NCBI GenBank assembly: GCA_943787425.1
Contig: CALSMJ010000005.1
Span: 1-64,000, forward strand
From: an uncultured Pseudomonadales bacterium
GTDB taxonomy: Bacteria; Pseudomonadota; Gammaproteobacteria; Pseudomonadales; Azotimanducaceae
Direction of reading: 5' to 3'
DNA length: 64,000 nt
In this document: piece after piece, positions 10,097 through 20,027 of the stretch
Layout: every line of letters begins with the position of its first letter
Numbering within the stretch: the stretch's first letter is position 1
Position numbers and translations under genes: made by a program
The notes under the pieces: generated by a model
The model's database searches: none
Seen by the model: only the letters and a program-made list of their open reading frames with translations
Told to the model about the DNA's origin: nothing

Positions 10097-10490
10097 TTCA
10101 TTCCCCTTTAATGTTTATTGTCTGAGAAGATAGAGCGGATTTCGTTTTTTCGCAACCCTAACCGTGAAAGAAAAATTGTTTGCTACAGGAAGTTGAGCTG
10201 CACATCATGCAGTTCTGGTCTCAAATCACCTTACTAGAACTCTACAGACTCGGTGATGGCGATAACGCATGCTTTTTGCCTAGGCAAAACATATCGACGC
10301 AAAACGGCCTACACATCGGTAACACCGAAAGTTAAGTGACATAAATCAACCATCCCCAAACAAATTCCCCGGCCCGCTCAACAGCCTCGCGAAGCAGGGT
10401 GAAGACGCCTCTTTTAAAAGCCTGGTCATACGCGCCCGCAGGACCCACCTGATATCGGCCATCGCCGGACGCCCGCTTCCTCAAAAGCGC
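10097..10490. other. Intergenic, promoter region
   Basis: The region upstream of the TonB receptor and downstream of the cytochrome gene. It holds the promoter candidate at 10127-10155; the rest shows no gene. Confidence 0.4.
10127..10155 (-). promoter_or_regulatory. Possible sigma-70 promoter of the TonB receptor
   Basis: On the minus strand TTGCGA (10150-10155) and TATCTT (10127-10132) are separated by 17 bp and lie about 30 bp before the start codon. It was found by eye and the match is moderate. Confidence 0.35.
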
Positions 10491-12763
10491 TCACGGCTCG
10501 CGCTGCCAATGTTTTTGGAGCTGATCGATCTGAGGTGGCGCGCCAGTTGGGTATCGCGCCTTGATGCGACCAAGCGCCTCAACTCTTTTCCCCAAAGCAT
10601 CCATTAGGACCAGGTACGCATAAAAGAAATCGATCCGAGCTGGCGCCAGCGCACTCGCCTGGGCCAAGAACGGTTGGGCAGCCGCGTACGCCTTCAGCCG
10701 AATATGGGTCAGACCCGTGCTGTAATGCAGCATCGCCTCATTTGGTAGTCGCTCCAATCCATGCGCCAAAATGCTCAGGGCTTGGTCCTCACGGCCTTGT
10801 TGACGACGGACATCCGCCAAATTCAGATAACCGCCCACGAAATACGGGTCCTGCGCCACCGCCGCTTGTAACTCGGCGACAGCCCCAGACCAATCCCCTT
10901 GACGCATCTGGCGTTGCGCCCGCTGCAACCTGCCCTCACCCCGCCAAGCGATCTGACGCAGGCTGATGTCGGCCGCTGCCTGCATCGCATCCAGCGCCGT
11001 GGCATTGGCAGTCTCATTCAGCACGACAGTCTGATCTCCGCGCCCCCGAAGGTACTGAGCAGCAAGCCTTACGGCGAGCACCGGGTCACGCAGCAAACCC
11101 TTTTTGACCTCCGCCGACACTTCTACATTTGCAACGCTTGCAACCTCTACCGCACTCAGGCGAACCAGGGGCTCTGCGTGCGTCATTGCCGCGACCAACC
11201 ACGGTTCAGGAAAACGCTGAGCAGATTGCGGTAATGTTTTGAGTTGTGCTGCCTTCGTGATCGCAGGGAGGCTCTCATCCGCCAACATCGCTAAGACCTG
11301 CTCACTCGACGCGGTACTTGCCATTTCAATCATTGCCGGTGCTTGCCGAGCCTCAGCGACAAATTGTTCGGCCTCATCGAGCCCGAGATTCTGGCCGGTT
11401 ACAGCAAGGAAGTCGGTCCAACGGTCTTCGTGGCAGGACTGACAAACATCTCGGGTGTCGAGCGCTTGGCTAATGGGCGGGTTCGGCAGGCCAAAGCGAT
11501 GATCCCGACGGAAATCGACCCCCATGTACGTTTTCCCGGGCATATGGCAGGTGACGCATTGTGCGGCCTGGCTGCCCAGTGCATGACCATGATGTTGCGG
11601 CGTCTCATACGCTTTGGGTTGATGGCACGTTAAACACAGACCATTGCCTTGGACCTTGACCTCGGCGGTATGCGGGTCGTGACAGTCTTGGCACTGAACG
11701 CCGGCTTGGTACATCTTGCTTTGCAGAAAAGAGCCATAGACATAGACTTCTTCTTCTATCTGGCCGTCCGCCTGATAAAACGGCGGTATCACGGACTCCG
11801 GTCTGAACTGATCTAAGAAGGCGGCTTCCGGGTGAAACCCATCGGTTAGCGGCGTGCGCAAACTGTGGCACGCAAAACAGGTGTCCATCGCTGCAGGATC
11901 GCGCGGGGCGCCCTGCCAGTGCGCAATGCGCGCCTCGGGTGGACGAACCCACTGCCCCGCCTTCTGCCAGCTGGACCCGCTCCGGCGCACCATGAGTGCC
12001 TGATCGCACTCGGATTGTGACAAGCCAAACAATCTACATTGATCGCGTCAAAGCTGGAATTAAATAACTGCGTTGCGGGATCATAGCCCCGCCTAAAGCC
12101 TCGAGAATGACAGTCCGCACACATGCCGTTCCAGTTTTGGAGCGGCTGCCGCCAATCGAATCTTGCCATCCGATCGGGTCCGGCGAAGGATTCTAGATGA
12201 ATCCAGCGCTGCCCTCCGGCCGTTTCGGGTCGCGTATCATAGGCAAACGGCGCGACTTGCAAGCGGTCCTCTCCCAGCGCAATTAAGTATTGCTGCAAGG
12301 GTTCGTGACCAAACGTGTAACGCACCGTGAAACGCTGAAAATCGACCGCCCCTGCCTTGGTGTCCCGCAAGTGAATGTTGAACTGGGTTGGCCCAACGCC
12401 ATTGCTTGAACCTAGGACCGCTAGCTGCGTGAGCGCGACGTCAGCAGGCGCCCGATCGCTTTGATCAAACAGCCCCTCCAGGCCATCAAAGGAGACGGAC
12501 TCGCCCTGAAACGGCGCTTTTATAAAAGCGGCCTCTGGCGGGCGCATCGCCCAGGCATGATCGGAATCAGACCAGGCCGTAACCTGATCTTGATGACAAT
12601 TAACGCACGCGGCACTTGAGGCGAGCGCCGAGCCCAAGGGACTTACCAGAATCCCCCACAACAGGATCCCTAAACCGATCCGTTTGCTCCCAGCCGAGAT
12701 CCTTAGCGACTTTTGATGCGATTTCGAACTTGGTAAACACTTTAGTGACAGCAATCTAACCAC
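10491..12763 (-). CDS. Octahaem cytochrome c with C-terminal TPR domain (one frameshift)
   Basis: An exported multihaem cytochrome c of about 757 residues. Eight CxxCH haem sites are visible in order: CVNCH right after the signal peptide, CADCH, CLACH, then CFACH, CQDCH, CLTCH, CVTCH and CQSCH. After the haem part come HEAT-like helical segments and TPR-like repeats (GGYLNLADVRRQQGREDQALSIL). Family relatives are cytochrome c554-like, doubled-CxxCH electron carriers in the periplasm. The frame changes near 11995, between CLACHNPSAI and the KAGQWVRPPEARIAHW segment, apparently by one missing base. GTG 12763 with an AGGTGG site is the best start but is uncertain. The redox partner is unknown, and no cytoplasmic-membrane quinol oxidase gene is adjacent. 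Confidence 0.8.
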
Positions 12764-13044
12764 CCTAACCACCTGATTTGCGCTGGACCGTCTACATCCG
12801 AGTCCTGCCGGCGCCAAGACCAATGCGTGTTCCCCACTGCCCCAACCGATGCAGGGGTGCGCCATCCTATTCTGCAGTGCGGATATTGTTTGCAGCGGGC
12901 TACAAAGCGCGAAGACAACCCTAAGCGGCTTTCTCGAAAGCCTTCTTAAACGACGCACAAAACAAAGCCTACTTTCAGCAACCCTCATGCAAAACGTCGA
13001 GGAGTTGGCTAGACTCCTTGCATTACCCTCGAGGAGATCCTGCC

Positions 13045-13818
13045 ATGTCCCTACAGCTTCGACAAATTTGTTTGGTTGCGGCGCAGCTCGCGCCCGTGAT
13101 TTCAGATCTTACTCAAATTTTTGGCATCAAGCCCTGTTATGTTGATCCGGGGGTTGGCGTTTTCGGTTTAGAAAACACCCTAATGCCAATCGGCCGAAAC
13201 TTTCTGGAAGTGGTGGCGCCGATTCAGGCTGGCACCGCCGCGGGTCGATATCTTGATCGACGCGGTGGCGATGGCGGCTACATGGTCATAACGCAAGCCG
13301 ACAGCAAAGCCGCGCAACAAACTGCCAAGCAGCGCGCCCTCGACCAAGGCGTTCGAATCGCCCATGAAACCGAGCGCGATAACTGGCATCTGATCCAATT
13401 TCATCCCGGAGACTTACAAGCGGCCTTCCTTGAAATTGAAACCGATGCGCAGAATGATTTTAACGGCCATTGGATGCCCGTCGGCGGCACGGGTTGGGAG
13501 GCCCAGGTCGATCAGCATCGCACTCTGGATTTTTTGGGTGTTGAGCTGCAGTGTACGGACCCACAAGCCTTGGCTGAAAAATGGTCGGGGATCATCGGCG
13601 TCGCGCCAACTCACGCGAACAACGCGTGGCAGGTCGCACTCAATAACGCCCAGCTGAGCTTCATCGAATTAACCGACAATCGCGGCCCGGGCCTCTCCGG
13701 CATTCACCTGCGCGTCGCGGACAAACCTGGCATTCAGCGCGACGCGGCCGCTCGCGGCTGTTTGGTCACCGACTCAAGCGTGACCGTTGGGGGCGTACAC
13801 TGGCATCTGCACGCCTAG
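13045..13818 (+). CDS. VOC / glyoxalase-like domain protein
   Basis: A 257-residue cytosolic protein of the glyoxalase-like superfamily (vicinal oxygen chelate fold). The N-terminal half has LRQICLVAAQLAPVISDLTQIFGI and NFLEVVAPIQ, the C-terminal half DFLGVELQCTDPQALAEKW and LSFIELTDN, consistent with two paired VOC modules. Such proteins act as metal-dependent dioxygenases, isomerases or lyases; no specific reaction can be assigned. The start ATG 13045 is fixed by GAGGAG at 13031-13036. It stands alone, upstream of the convergent DUF7064-like gene. Confidence 0.75.
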   Translation: MSLQLRQICLVAAQLAPVISDLTQIFGIKPCYVDPGVGVFGLENTLMPIGRNFLEVVAPIQAGTAAGRYLDRRGGDGGYMVITQADSKAAQQTAKQRALDQGVRIAHETERDNWHLIQFHPGDLQAAFLEIETDAQNDFNGHWMPVGGTGWEAQVDQHRTLDFLGVELQCTDPQALAEKWSGIIGVAPTHANNAWQVALNNAQLSFIELTDNRGPGLSGIHLRVADKPGIQRDAAARGCLVTDSSVTVGGVHWHLHA

Positions 13819-13919
13819 TCCCTATCCTGGCTTGCTGACGAGGTTCGCCCAGAATAATTCGCGATGCGCCGCTTAACGTCACGGCCTGCTGAGCCTCAGG
13901 CCCTCAAAACAGATCCGTG

Positions 13920-14883
13920 CTAAGTCGCCTCTGGCGGTTGCGTTAAGTACTCACTCAGCCCATAACCCACGCGACCATCATCCAGCGTGTAGCGCGTCAT
14001 CCCTTCCCCAACATGGGTGTTTTGGCCACCGCGACGATTACGCAGTGGGATGTAGCCCATGACCTCACCGGTAATTTGGCGGTGACGGCCATCTTCTAGC
14101 GTGCAATCCACCAACAAACGCTCGATGAAACAAGCTGTCTGGCCGATAGTCTGTCGTAATTTGTGCGGACTCGATCCGGACCAAGGCGTCTCCTTGTTGA
14201 AACAAGCCGCGGCCAACGCCTTCACCATTGGCCGTAATAACCATCCCAAGATCGTCGCCAAAATTACCCGTTAGCCAGCGATAAGACGGCGTTGCCTGCC
14301 AAAATCGCGGACCCCAGGAGTGATCGCGTAATCCCCAGCCTGAAAAAGCAATCGGGTCCCCTGCGCCCAGCGTTAGATGACCTTGAACCTTCATATGTTG
14401 CTCAGTGTGCGAGCGGGCGAATTCATTGCCGTCACCCGGCTCGCCCACATGCCCATACAAGGGCCCAACCGCCTCATGCTCTAGGTCAATCACCAAGGTC
14501 TCCCGGGGATTGTTTTTGAAGGCCTGCCCCGGGTCCTGCATTTGCATTGGGTCGGTCATAAACAGGGCTGCGCCTTCATACCGCGTCCGCACTTTTTCGG
14601 CGGGCGTTAGGATCTCAATACTCAGCCCGCCAGCGTTCCAGGCATCGTTGTGCGTGATCTCAGGCTTTTTATAGTTGAAGTAAGCCGATCCATCCGGGTT
14701 CCAAACGATGACCGTCATTTCTGCGTAGCCTTCGTTCGCTCGGTTGCCAATCCGAACAAAGCCACCACGATTTTGAACCGGATCAAAAAAATTAAAATAC
14801 ACCGATTCATTAAAATTTGGCTCGGGGCCGAGTTCATGGGTGTAATCATCTTCGGGTTTGATATTGCCAATAATGCTGACCAT
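13920..14883 (-). CDS. DUF7064-like protein (one frameshift)
   Basis: A cytosolic protein of about 320 residues. It carries SGWGLRDHSWGPRFWQ near residue 200, a signature I associate with the DUF7064/DUF7065 pair of lipocalin-like, CrtC-related domains that often sit near acyl-CoA and steroid or terpenoid catabolic genes. The N-terminal part has EPNFNESVYFNFFDP. The coding frame shifts at about 14130-14165 by one extra base: upstream ends in AQITTDYR and downstream continues with ERLLVDCTLEDGRHRQITGEV. ATG 14883 has AGGAG just upstream. No enzymatic activity is established for the family to my knowledge. It is divergent to the acyl-CoA dehydrogenase pair. Confidence 0.65.
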
Positions 14884-15153
14884 AGGACGCTCCTGCATCG
14901 GGTTATGAAACGCTGTCGACGCGTGATGCTCGCGCCGAGCAGTCCGTAAAAAAAGACCGCACGACTAAACCTATCAGAATCAATACCCGGGCCGAAACCC
15001 CAAGAGGGCCAATGTAATCTCGAGCTGATCTCAGCGCGTAATGACAAACATGCCGGTACAGCCCTTTGCGCGCGCCTTTCGTGCTCTAGGTGTCTGAGTT
15101 CGGTACAATGAAGATCGATTTCCAACACAACCAACAGAACGAAGGAATCAACT

Positions 15154-16398
15154 ATGTCTGAATCTGAACGCAAAGACAGCCCCGAACAAGCGCAGTTTCG
15201 AAGCCAATGCCAAGCCTGGCTCGCGGACAATCACCCCGGCACACCGCCGGTCGCGATTCCCCAGGGCGCGCTCGAACTCAGCGATCCCGACGCCATGCAA
15301 TGGCTGCAGCAATGGCAAAAGGCTGCCTATGATGCCGGCATGATCGGCTGTGACTATCCCGTTGAAGTCGGCGGCGGCGGCAAAGAAGGCCACCAAATGA
15401 TCGCCAACCAAGAAATGCAGCGCGCCAAGACGCCCTACCTACCCAATATCATTGGAATGGGCATGGCCGCGCCCACCATCTTTTTCCACGCTCAAGACGA
15501 CGTCAAGGCAGAACTACTGCCCAAACTACTCTCTGGCGAGCACATCTGGTGCCAGGGCTTTTCCGAACCCGGCGCGGGTTCCGATCTGGCCAACCAGCAA
15601 ACCTTTGCAGAAAAAGATGGCGACAATTGGGTTATCAATGGTCATAAGGTCTGGACCTCGCTCGCCCACTTCGCCGACTGGATGATTCTGCTGTGCCGCA
15701 CCGACAAGAGCGACAAATACAATGGCCTGTCTTATTTTGTCGTACCCATCAAATCAGCCATCGGTAAGGGCGTGACGGTTCAACCGCTCATCAAGATGAC
15801 GGGGCAAACCGGCTTCAATGAGGTGCTCTTTGAAAACCTCGTGATCCCAGATCGGTATCGGCTTGATGCCGTCGGTGCCGGCTGGAAGGTCGCCATGACC
15901 ACCTTGGCCCACGAGCGCGGCGCCGGCCCCTTGGTCACCCCCGCCTCCGGCGGTATGGCAACCGAAGGCGAGACTGGGGTTTCGGTGAGTTCGGTTGGAT
16001 CCTTAATCGATCTTGCGCGTTCGCATCAGCGCCTAGGAAAAACCGCCGCAGATGATCCCGCACTTCGCGATGAGATTATCAAACTCATGATCCGGCGCGA
16101 GGCCATTCAACAAAACAATCGGCGCAGCGCGGTTGCTGCGTTAACCGACCATCCGATGCGCATTCCGCTGCAAAGCAAGTTGGTTAGCACCGAGTTCAAT
16201 CAGGACCTCGCGGAGGTCGCCTACCGCGTCGAAGGCGCCGCAAGCACCTTGAATCGGAACGACCCGAACGCCCCAGCTGGGGGCCAATGGCCTTTGGCGT
16301 ACATGAACAGTTTCGGGGTCACCATCGCAGCAGGCGCGAATGAAGTGCAGCGCAATATTTTAGGCGAGCGTGTGCTCGGCCTTCCCAAGTCTAAGTAG
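15154..16398 (+). CDS. Acyl-CoA dehydrogenase (first of a pair)
   Basis: A 414-residue flavoprotein that introduces a C2-C3 double bond into an acyl-CoA and passes electrons to ETF. Visible motifs are WCQGFSEPGAGSDLA (residues 132-146), INGHKVWTS (161-169) and FVVPI, with a C-terminal helical bundle ending in NEVQRNILGERVLGLP. The start ATG has GAAGGA upstream. The gene is followed 9 bp later by a second, sequence-divergent acyl-CoA dehydrogenase with its own ribosome site. In actinobacterial and proteobacterial steroid catabolism such adjacent pairs form alpha2beta2 heterotetramers; that is inference here. Confidence 0.93.
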   Translation: MSESERKDSPEQAQFRSQCQAWLADNHPGTPPVAIPQGALELSDPDAMQWLQQWQKAAYDAGMIGCDYPVEVGGGGKEGHQMIANQEMQRAKTPYLPNIIGMGMAAPTIFFHAQDDVKAELLPKLLSGEHIWCQGFSEPGAGSDLANQQTFAEKDGDNWVINGHKVWTSLAHFADWMILLCRTDKSDKYNGLSYFVVPIKSAIGKGVTVQPLIKMTGQTGFNEVLFENLVIPDRYRLDAVGAGWKVAMTTLAHERGAGPLVTPASGGMATEGETGVSVSSVGSLIDLARSHQRLGKTAADDPALRDEIIKLMIRREAIQQNNRRSAVAALTDHPMRIPLQSKLVSTEFNQDLAEVAYRVEGAASTLNRNDPNAPAGGQWPLAYMNSFGVTIAAGANEVQRNILGERVLGLPKSK

Positions 16399-16407
16399 GA
16401 GATCACA

Positions 16408-17550
16408 ATGGCTGAACAACCGAAAAATTTTGGCTTTGGCGAAGACGAAGTCATGCTCAGAGACTCGGCGCGCAAATTCTTAAGCGATCATTGTAGTAGC
16501 GACAAACTGCACCGTATGGTTGCCAGTGATTTCAACCTGGACCGCCCCAACGAGTGCCTCTGGGACCAAGCTCTCTGGCAGCAAATTGTAGACTTGGGCT
16601 GGGCCGCGGTGTGCGTGCCTGAAGCCGCAGGCGGCATCGGCATGCCGGCCGTTGCCGCCATTGCGCTCGCCGAAGAAGTAGGCCGCGCTGCCTTCCCGTC
16701 GCCGCTCATTGCGACCTTAAGTGCCACTTTTGTTCTGAACGCGTGCGACTCAGGGGCTGCAACCGCCGCGCTTACCGAAATCGCTGGCGGCAAAGCAACC
16801 GCGCTTGCGCTCACCAATACAGAGGGCAATTGGGACAGCGCAGCCACCGGCGTTCGCGTTAATGCCGACGGACGTTTGGAAGGCGTTGCGGCATTCGTGC
16901 AAGACGCGCGCAAATGTGCGCAGTTCGTTGTCAGCGCGCAAAGCGACGCAGGCGTTGGTTTGTATCTCGTCTCAGCGACCGCGGATGGACTGACCCTGAC
17001 ACCCGACAGCATCATTGACTTAACGCGAGATCAAGCACGGCTGACGTTCGAGCAGGTCGACGCAATAGAACTGGCAGCGCCCGGTACGGGTCATGCGGCC
17101 ATTGATGCGGCATTGCCTGGGCTGTTGTGTCTCGTTGCTGCCGATATGGTTGGCGCCGGCGAATGGCTTTTGCAAACGACCGTTGAATACGCCAAAACCC
17201 GCGTACAGTTCGATCGTCCTTTAGGGTTCTTTCAAGCGGTGAAGCATCCCCTTGTCAATGTCATGCTTCAGATCGACAACGCCAAATCGCTGACCTACAA
17301 CGCTGGCTGCGCCATCGATCACGACCCCGCTGAAGCCCTGCGTTTGGCGCGCATGGCAAAATCTGAAGCCAGCGACATGGCAGTCTTCAGCAGCAGTCGA
17401 GCCGTACAGTTTCATGGTGGCATTGGCTTTACTTGGGAGTGCTATGTGCACTTGTTCTTCAAGCGGCAAATGCACAACCAGGTGCTGTATGGGGATGCAA
17501 AATATCAGCGGGCCCTGCTCGCCGATCTGGTTATCGGTAAGGCAGCCTAA
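16408..17550 (+). CDS. Acyl-CoA dehydrogenase (second of a pair)
   Basis: A 380-residue acyl-CoA dehydrogenase family protein, start ATG preceded by TAGGAG. The C-terminal signature QFHGGIGFTWECYVHLFFKR lies near residues 333-352, and RVQFDRPLGFFQAVKHPL near 265. The N-terminal and middle domains are more degenerate than in the partner gene, with no clear counterpart of the partner's GSD loop, as expected for a subunit that shares its active site or FAD with another chain. The 9-bp spacing to the upstream gene implies co-transcription. Substrate unknown; a bulky side chain such as a steroid acyl-CoA is a reasonable guess. Confidence 0.9.
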   Translation: MAEQPKNFGFGEDEVMLRDSARKFLSDHCSSDKLHRMVASDFNLDRPNECLWDQALWQQIVDLGWAAVCVPEAAGGIGMPAVAAIALAEEVGRAAFPSPLIATLSATFVLNACDSGAATAALTEIAGGKATALALTNTEGNWDSAATGVRVNADGRLEGVAAFVQDARKCAQFVVSAQSDAGVGLYLVSATADGLTLTPDSIIDLTRDQARLTFEQVDAIELAAPGTGHAAIDAALPGLLCLVAADMVGAGEWLLQTTVEYAKTRVQFDRPLGFFQAVKHPLVNVMLQIDNAKSLTYNAGCAIDHDPAEALRLARMAKSEASDMAVFSSSRAVQFHGGIGFTWECYVHLFFKRQMHNQVLYGDAKYQRALLADLVIGKAA

Positions 17551-17775
17551 GCCCGCCGCAGCAGCTGGGCCCTGGTGCGCGCGATCAGCGCGCGGACCAT
17601 GGGCTGGTGAAATCATCGTGGGGCGCAAGGCCCCGCGGCGTCTTCACTCGAGGACGCGCTGCCTGTAACGCGCTCAGCCCTTCCTGATCCGAGCGGACGT
17701 GTCCCAAAACGCGAGCTTACGATCTCGGCCCGCCCCGGCCTTACAAAAACTTGAAAACTTGACCCCCGAGCGGTC

Positions 17776-18786
17776 TTAAGGCGCCTGCAGTCGATAGGCT
17801 CTTGCGGCCGTTCCACTGAAGACCGCCGTTTTTTCTGTCTCAGACAGGCCGAGCTGGCTCGCTATTTTTTTAAAAAAATTCCACAAGGTCCGATAAGAAA
17901 TACAATCTTTATCCACTGGGAAGTTGCTCTCAAACATACAACGCGCTGGACCGAAGGCTTCCAGTGCGTACTGATAGCGAGGCAATAAGGTCTCAAGGAA
18001 TCTGTCGGAGCCCCAGGGACTGTCGGTCTGATGCATGTGGTACGGCGGCTCCCAATCATCCACCCGCATTTGAGCGCCCCCTAACTTCATGACGGCATTG
18101 GGACAGGCCGCCACCGCGTCGATCGCCTTTCGCCAAGCCTTGATTTCATCCGCGTCGGCATCTGGGTCTATTCGGCCGCCTAAATGATTGACGATGACCG
18201 TGACGCCAGGATAGCGGTTTGCAAGATCCGCCAAGCGCGGCAAGCGGGTAAAATCGGGCGACCAATTGTCGTAGCTCAAGTCGTACTTCTCAAGTAGCGC
18301 AAACCCCGTAAGAAAGGTCTCGTTAAGGTCCGACGGAAAGGCGCTGCGAATTCCCCGAAAGTTCGAACTTGCAGCGAGATGCGACGTCAGCACCGCTTCG
18401 GCACCAGCGCCCAGCCTAAGGTCCGCCGTCGAGAAGATACCACTGCAGAGCCTAGTTGGGCCATACAGACCCGAACGACTCATGGCGGCAATACCGTTTA
18501 CAAACTCAGTCTCACCAATGCAGCGCATTGCTTTGGGCCCATCGGCACGATAAAACGCCCCACACTGCGCAAAAACCGTCTGCACAATGTTGTGACCGCT
18601 GTCTGAGATATCTCGGCTGATCTCCTCGCATAGGTAGACGGCTTGTCGAAAGCCCATGCCGTTACTACGCCGCAAATCCCAAAGATGATGATGCGGGTCA
18701 ATGATCGGCAGATTCGGCTCGAGGACCACCTCGGGTGTCTCTTTACCAATCCAGCCCTCTATGTCTGCGTTTTCAGCAATACTCAT
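17776..18786 (-). CDS. Amidohydrolase family protein (amidohydro_2, TIM barrel)
   Basis: A 336-residue metal-dependent hydrolase or decarboxylase of the Amidohydro_2 family. The metal-binding IDPHHHLWD lies at residues 29-37, a second ligand segment VIVNHLGG in the middle, and MFESNFPVDK near the C-terminus gives the usual conserved strand-loop. Relatives cleave lactones (2-pyrone-4,6-dicarboxylate hydrolase) or decarboxylate aromatics. ATG 18786 has a weak GGGGAG 14 nt upstream. A single gene; it faces the acyl-CoA dehydrogenases. The reaction is not predictable. Confidence 0.88.
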   Translation of the reverse strand: MSIAENADIEGWIGKETPEVVLEPNLPIIDPHHHLWDLRRSNGMGFRQAVYLCEEISRDISDSGHNIVQTVFAQCGAFYRADGPKAMRCIGETEFVNGIAAMSRSGLYGPTRLCSGIFSTADLRLGAGAEAVLTSHLAASSNFRGIRSAFPSDLNETFLTGFALLEKYDLSYDNWSPDFTRLPRLADLANRYPGVTVIVNHLGGRIDPDADADEIKAWRKAIDAVAACPNAVMKLGGAQMRVDDWEPPYHMHQTDSPWGSDRFLETLLPRYQYALEAFGPARCMFESNFPVDKDCISYRTLWNFFKKIASQLGLSETEKTAVFSGTAARAYRLQAP

Positions 18787-18915
18787 GTCGCGGCACTCCC
18801 CAGTTGCGTGTTCGAACAGCCATCGCCAAGAATAGAACCCTTTCCCCTATCCTATCTACCGAAAGCAACGTTTTCGTCGCTCGGCTGATTTATCCGCAGT
18901 TAAAACCCTGCGGAT

Positions 18916-19719
18916 TTACCTACCATGAAAAACCGGCGGCTTCTTCTCCACAAACGCCTTGGCAGCCGCTTTATGATCCTCGGTCATAAAACACCGCATC
19001 ATGTGCATGGCTTCACGATCAAACACGTCTGCGAGCGTCCCGTTTTGCGCTGTGTTCAAATTCTTTTTCATATACCCCACCGCAACCGTCGGCAGGTTGG
19101 CCAAGGTCTGGGCATAGGCTTTGGATTCCGCTTCAAACGCATCCGCAGAAGCCACTTTATTCACGAGCCCCATCGCGAAGGCTTCTGTCCCACTGATCAC
19201 ATCCGCCGTAAAGTACAGCTCGCGCGCCTTCGCCGCGCCCACAAGATACGGTAAGAAATAGGAGCCGCCGTAATCACCCGAGGCGCCAATTTTGGAAAAA
19301 GCCGTCGTAATTTTAGCCGTATCGAGGCAAAAACGAAGATCACAGGCTAAGGCAAGTGATAAACCAGCACCGGCTGCTGCGCCCGGAATAATCGCAAGCG
19401 TCGGCTTTGGCATCTCATGCAACCACCGTGACAGCTCCATGCCTTGCCTTAGATTGTGCACCCGCTCTTCAAGGGACGGGATCGTGCCGCCACCGCCGGC
19501 ATTGTCCGAGGCAAAGCCTTTAACATCGCCGCCCGAACAAAAAGCGCCGCCGGCACCCGTAAGCACAACGCACCGAACCGCTGGATCGGCCGCAACCCGC
19601 GGAATGGCCTCATTCAAGGCAGCCATCATGCTGCCGCTCATCGCGTTTCGAGCTTCAGGCCGATTCATGGTGAGGGTACATACCCCAGCGTCAAGGGTTT
19701 CGATTAAGTGGTCTGACAT
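18916..19719 (-). CDS. Enoyl-CoA hydratase/isomerase family protein
   Basis: A 267-residue crotonase. The oxyanion-hole segments GGAFCSGGDVKGFA (about 57-70) and IPGAAAGAGLSLALACDLR (about 108-126) are present. The region where classic hydratases carry their catalytic Glu reads GASGDYGGSYFLPYLVGAAK, without the PExxLG Glu, which suits an isomerase, dehydratase or hydrolase branch rather than a classical hydratase. The C-terminus ends in AFVEKKPPVF. ATG has GGAGG 7 nt upstream. Transcribed alone or with the downstream amidohydrolase (129 bp away). Confidence 0.9.
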   Translation of the reverse strand: MSDHLIETLDAGVCTLTMNRPEARNAMSGSMMAALNEAIPRVAADPAVRCVVLTGAGGAFCSGGDVKGFASDNAGGGGTIPSLEERVHNLRQGMELSRWLHEMPKPTLAIIPGAAAGAGLSLALACDLRFCLDTAKITTAFSKIGASGDYGGSYFLPYLVGAAKARELYFTADVISGTEAFAMGLVNKVASADAFEAESKAYAQTLANLPTVAVGYMKKNLNTAQNGTLADVFDREAMHMMRCFMTEDHKAAAKAFVEKKPPVFHGR

Positions 19720-20027
19720 AGTGCCTCCAATAGCTTGTTCAACCTTCGTTTGCCGACCAGCATACCGCGCTTTGTTTTAAAAATAACCCCCGCCAATCGC
19801 CGCTCGAAGACGCCTGCCTGAGCGACCCCAAACGATGAGAGCAAGGAACGGGCTGCTTTGGCTTGGACGTGGCATGACGTTGCGGCCAGGGCGTGGCGCG
19901 TCAACCGAGGCGTCTGACCGGCCGCTGCAGCGGACGGCAAGACGGCGGGCCTAGGGCTGACCTATGGTGCGGTTTACGTCCAGATCAGTGCGATCATGAC
20001 CCAGCAGGTCGTCTCAGCGCAGGCGAT
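19720..20027. other. Intergenic, no gene seen
   Basis: No supported gene between the crotonase and the exported methyltransferase. A 78-codon minus-strand frame (19704-19940) overlaps the crotonase start and has no family signal. Confidence 0.4.

Noticed and set aside
18916-19940. Minus-strand frame 19704-19940 as an upstream partner of the crotonase
   Set aside because: It overlaps the crotonase start and its ribosome site, and its sequence has no recognisable domain.
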